The notes below the pieces were generated by a model. It ran no database searches. It was not told the origin of the DNA and worked only from the letters and a program-made list of their open reading frames with translations. Made by a program: the position numbers and the translations under genes. 44,547 nucleotides of DNA from Streptococcus oralis (lineage in GTDB: Bacteria > Bacillota > Bacilli > Lactobacillales > Streptococcaceae), in NCBI RefSeq assembly GCF_003943415.1, contig NZ_RJPK01000009.1, positions 1 through 44,547 of the forward strand, written 5' to 3'. This document shows, one piece after another, positions 42,706-44,547 of the stretch; position 1 is the first letter of the stretch; each line of letters begins with the position of its first letter.

Positions 42706-43161
42706 ATGGATAAAATACAAAAATCAGTAAGCCAACAGGCTTATGAAGTAGCTAAAAAAGCTCATTTAGGACAGGTTGATAAAGCAGGTGTTGACTATAT
42801 TAAACACCCGAAGACCGTTGCAAGTTTTGTAGAAACTGATGAGGAAAAAGCGGTTGCTTATCTTCATGATGTTGTAGAAGATACTAAACTAACCCTACTA
42901 GACCTAGAAGAGCTAGGCTTTTCAAAGACGATTATAGAAGCCGTTGATATACTTACAAAGAAAAAAGGACAGGATTATCAATCATATCTCAACCTAGTAA
43001 AGACAAATGAACTCGCTAGGGTTGTAAAATTGGCTGACCTACGTCATAATTCAGATTTAACACGACTTTCAAAGATAACTACAAAGGATATAGAGAGAAA
43101 TAAAAAATATCGTTCTGCTATCGCTTTTCTAAGCCAAGTAGAAAAAAATAGTAATTTTTAG
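42706..43161 (+). CDS. Small HD-domain hydrolase resembling RelA/SpoT-type (p)ppGpp hydrolases
   Basis: A 151-aa protein. The N-terminal AYEVAKKAHLGQVDKAGVDY, then YIKHPKTVASFV, YLHDVVEDTKLTLLDL (His-Asp with ED, near 50-58) and VVKLADLRHNSDLTRL (Asp near 108) follow the order seen in the hydrolase domain of SpoT/Rel and in small alarmone hydrolases (MESH1/SAH). The length is somewhat below that of MESH1-type enzymes. No synthetase domain is present. It lies between int and the right att site and has its own leaderless-type promoter, so it is probably expressed in the integrated state. Possible roles are lowering host alarmone, or cleaving a related nucleotide; other HD substrates cannot be excluded. 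Confidence 0.78.
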   Translation: MDKIQKSVSQQAYEVAKKAHLGQVDKAGVDYIKHPKTVASFVETDEEKAVAYLHDVVEDTKLTLLDLEELGFSKTIIEAVDILTKKKGQDYQSYLNLVKTNELARVVKLADLRHNSDLTRLSKITTKDIERNKKYRSAIAFLSQVEKNSNF

Positions 43162-43189
43162 TAACTCAATCAAGAACGGTTCAAAATAT

Positions 43190-43224
43190 AAAAGAAAAGA
43201 CAAGGCTTAGAAACCTTGTCTTTA
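43190..43224 (-). terminator. Terminator of the tRNA array, partly supplied by the element
   Basis: GACAAGG/CCTTGTC stem (43199-43205 and 43214-43220) with a CTTTTCTTTT run on the minus strand, just after tRNA-Leu. One arm lies in the 73-bp repeat and the other in element DNA. Confidence 0.8.
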
Positions 43225-43283
43225 TTACTATACCGGCGGCCGGGGTCGAACCGGCACGTCCTTGCGGACACTGGATTTTGAGT
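43211..43283. repeat. attR: second copy of the 73-bp repeat within intact tRNA-Leu
   Basis: It matches 36008-36080 with one mismatch. The 53 tRNA bases complete a full tRNA-Leu(CAA), so the insertion restores the gene, typical of tyrosine integrases using a tRNA 3' end. Confidence 0.92.
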
Positions 43284-43314
43284 CCAGCGCGTCTGCCAAT
43301 TCCGCCACGCCGGC
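43231..43314 (-). tRNA. tRNA-Leu(CAA)
   Basis: 84-nt tRNA with acceptor stem GCCGGCG/CGCCGGT, long variable arm, anticodon CAA in loop CTCAAAA and no encoded CCA. It is the integration site of the element. Confidence 0.95.
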
Positions 43315-43323
43315 AAATAGTAA

Positions 43324-43395
43324 CTGGGGTAGCTGGATTCGAACCAACGCATGAGGGAGTCAAAGTCCCTTGCCTTACCGCTTGGCTATACCCCA
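43324..43395 (-). tRNA. tRNA-Gln(TTG)
   Basis: 72-nt tRNA, acceptor TGGGGTA/TACCCCA, anticodon loop CTTTGAC; CCA not encoded. Confidence 0.94.
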
Positions 43396-43408
43396 ATAAT
43401 ATAAAATA

Positions 43409-43482
43409 GGCGAGTGATGGGGATCGAACCCACGCATGCCAGAGCCACAATCTGGTGTGTTAACCACTTCACCACACCCGCC
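43409..43482 (-). tRNA. tRNA-His(GTG)
   Basis: 74-nt tRNA with anticodon loop TTGTGGC. The extra 5' G pairs with C73, as expected for tRNA-His. Confidence 0.94.
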
Positions 43483-43495
43483 ATAATTCTATAAA

Positions 43496-43566
43496 CACGG
43501 GCAGTAGGAATTGAACCCACACTGAAGGTTTTGGAGACCTTAGTTCTACCTTTAAACTATGCCCGT
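43496..43566 (-). tRNA. tRNA-Trp(CCA)
   Basis: 71-nt tRNA, acceptor ACGGGCA/TGCCCGT, anticodon loop CTCCAAA. Confidence 0.94.
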
Positions 43567-43577
43567 AACTAAAGGAA

Positions 43578-43658
43578 TGGAAGGGGAGGGATTCGAACCC
43601 CCGAACCCGAAGGAGCGGATTTACAGTCCGCCGCGTTTAGCCTCTTCGCTACCCTTCC
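43578..43658 (-). tRNA. tRNA-Tyr(GTA)
   Basis: 81-nt class II tRNA, acceptor GGAAGGG/CCCTTCC, anticodon loop CTGTAAA. Confidence 0.95.
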
Positions 43659-43672
43659 TAGTCATAAGTATA

Positions 43673-43745
43673 TGGCGCGAGACGGAATCGAACCGCCGAC
43701 ACATGGAGCTTCAATCCATTGCTCTACCAACTGAGCTACCGAGCC
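43673..43745 (-). tRNA. tRNA-Phe(GAA)
   Basis: 73-nt tRNA, anticodon loop TTGAAGC. The acceptor GGCTCGG/TCGCGCC shows a T4:C69 mismatch; all other arms pair well. Confidence 0.93.
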
Positions 43746-43748
43746 AAA

Positions 43749-43822
<74 letters not shown>

Positions 43823-43834
43823 TTAATAATAAAA

Positions 43835-43924
43835 AGGAGGATGTGGGATTCGAACCCACGCACGCTTTTACACGCCTGACGGTTTTCAAGACCGTTCCCT
43901 TCAGCCAGACTTGGGTAATCCTCC
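43835..43924 (-). tRNA. tRNA-Ser(TGA)
   Basis: 90-nt class II tRNA with long variable arm, acceptor GGAGGAT/ATCCTCC, anticodon loop CTTGAAA. Confidence 0.94.
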
Positions 43925-43929
43925 AAAAA

Positions 43930-44001
43930 TAGTCCGTACGGGATTCGAACCCGTGTTACCGCCGTGAAAAGGCGGTGTCTTAACCCCTTGACCAACGGAC
44001 C
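43930..44001 (-). tRNA. tRNA-Glu(TTC)
   Basis: 72-nt tRNA, acceptor GGTCCGT/ACGGACT with a G1-T72 wobble, anticodon loop TTTTCAC. Confidence 0.94.
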
Positions 44002-44012
44002 ATATTCATAAA

Positions 44013-44086
<74 letters not shown>

Positions 44087-44120
44087 AAGTTAAAAACTTG
44101 GTAATTTGAACAAAGTTCAA

Positions 44121-44191
44121 AGCGGGTGACGAGAATCGAACTCGCGACAACAGCTTGGAAGGCTGTAGTTTTACCACTAAACTACACCCGC
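44121..44191 (-). tRNA. tRNA-Gly(TCC)
   Basis: 71-nt tRNA, acceptor GCGGGTG/CACCCGC, anticodon loop CTTCCAA. Confidence 0.94.
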
Positions 44192-44196
44192 TAAAA

Positions 44197-44269
44197 TGGG
44201 AGTTAACGGGATCGAACCGCTGACCCTCTGCTTGTAAGGCAGATGCTCTCCCAGCTGAGCTAAACTCCC
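44197..44269 (-). tRNA. tRNA-Val(TAC)
   Basis: 73-nt tRNA, acceptor GGGAGTT/AACTCCC, anticodon loop CTTACAA. First tRNA after 5S rRNA. Confidence 0.95.
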
Positions 44270-44298
44270 AAAAAGGAAGCCTCTAAACTTCCTATTCT

Positions 44299-44414
44299 GC
44301 TAAGCGACTTCCATATCTCACAGGGGGCAACCCCCAACTACTTCCGGCGTTCTAGGGCTTAACTGCTGTGTTCGGCATGAGTACAGGTGTATCTCCTAGG
44401 CTATCGTCACTTAA
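44299..44414 (-). rRNA. rrf: 5S ribosomal RNA
   Basis: About 116 nt, from TTAAGTGACGATAG to GAAGTCGCTTAGC on the minus strand, with internal CCGAACACAGCAGTTAAGC. It lies between 23S and the tRNA array. The ends are set by pairing of the terminal helix. Confidence 0.95.
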
Positions 44415-44490
44415 CTCTGAGTAATACCTACTCAAAATTGAATATCTATCAAATACCAAGAAAACCTTACACTTCGTATTCTCAGTTACT

Positions 44491-44547
44491 TTGGATAAGT
44501 CCTCGAGCTATTAGTATTAGTCCGCTACATGTGTCGCCACACTTCCA
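44491..44547 (-). rRNA. rrl: 23S ribosomal RNA, 3' end (partial)
   Basis: The minus strand contains GCGGACTAATACTAATAGC and GAGGACTTATCCAA, the 3' end of streptococcal 23S rRNA; it continues beyond the right edge. The exact 3' end is approximate. Confidence 0.9.

Larger units (their letters stand above)
36008..43283. mobile_element. 7.2-kb integrative (mobilizable) element in tRNA-Leu(CAA)
   Basis: A 73-bp direct repeat (36008-36080 and 43211-43283, one mismatch) bounds the element; one repeat unit plus the content is 7203 bp. The content is visibly more AT-rich than the flanks and nearly all its genes point right, against the chromosomal direction. Functional order: small regulator pair, EEP-fold protein, small membrane protein, FtsK/TcpA-like ATPase, 104-aa protein, PPP phosphoesterase, HUH Rep-like protein, DUF3173 putative Xis, tyrosine integrase, HD protein. 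There is no type IV secretion set, no capsid genes and no resistance gene. The best reading is an IME that replicates or transfers by a rolling-circle mechanism with host or helper conjugation machinery. A defective or satellite element is an alternative. Confidence 0.85.

Overview
The window is chromosomal DNA from a mitis-group Streptococcus (S. mitis, S. oralis, S. infantis or a close relative of the pneumococcus). The basis is protein sequence and gene order recalled from pneumococcal genomes: comX, nusG, secE, rpmG, pbp2A, a RluA-family synthase, gapA, adhE, yajC, tkt, jag, yidC, rnpA, ackA, the cgl/comG pilus operon, nagA, the acyltransferase Adr/OatA, tgt, thrC and a tRNA array behind an rRNA operon. 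No database search was run.

Layout. At 1-4390 lie the 5' end of comX, the rpmG-secE-nusG operon, pbp2A and a divergent pseudouridine synthase. At 4458-12020 are central-metabolism genes (gapA, adhE, tkt) with small genes between them (a MORN-repeat protein, an LMW phosphotyrosine phosphatase, yajC). At 12138-16327 are a conserved unknown, jag/khpB, yidC, rnpA and ackA. At 16377-21718 is the late-competence block: the seven-gene comGA-GG pilus operon, followed by two SAM methyltransferases. At 21781-35844 are DUF1033, nagA, oatA/adr, tgt, DUF975, DUF1304 with its MarR regulator, a DUF2262-like gene, a secreted LysM protein, a HAD phosphatase with a MATE exporter, thrC and a glutamate-cysteine-ligase-like enzyme. 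From 43231 to the right edge there is a 12-tRNA array, 5S rRNA and the 3' end of 23S rRNA, all on the minus strand. Almost every chromosomal gene lies on the minus strand.

The accessory part is 36008-43283, a 7.2-kb integrated element at tRNA-Leu(CAA). It is bounded by a 73-bp direct repeat with one mismatch, made of the tRNA 3' part plus half of its terminator. It carries a divergent control region with an RHH-like small protein, an exonuclease/endonuclease/phosphatase-fold (EEP) protein, a small membrane protein, an FtsK/TcpA-like ATPase, a 104-aa protein, a PPP-type phosphoesterase, a HUH Rep-like protein, a DUF3173 protein (putative Xis), a tyrosine integrase and, between the integrase and the att site, a small HD protein resembling (p)ppGpp hydrolases. 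It looks like an integrative and mobilizable element that uses a rolling-circle Rep plus FtsK ATPase, with three phosphoester hydrolases as cargo. Two strongly structured non-coding regions (39216-39261 and 40348-40507) are candidate origins of replication or transfer.

A second theme is translation without a Shine-Dalgarno sequence. Six genes, five chromosomal and one in the element, have a -10 hexamer exactly 6 nt before the ATG and no plausible ribosome binding site, which predicts leaderless mRNAs. Regulatory sites read directly from sequence include a ComX (CIN) box before comGA, Rex-type palindromes and a cre before adhE, a NagR/dre-like site at the nagA promoter, a cre at the ackA promoter and twin MarR-type operators.
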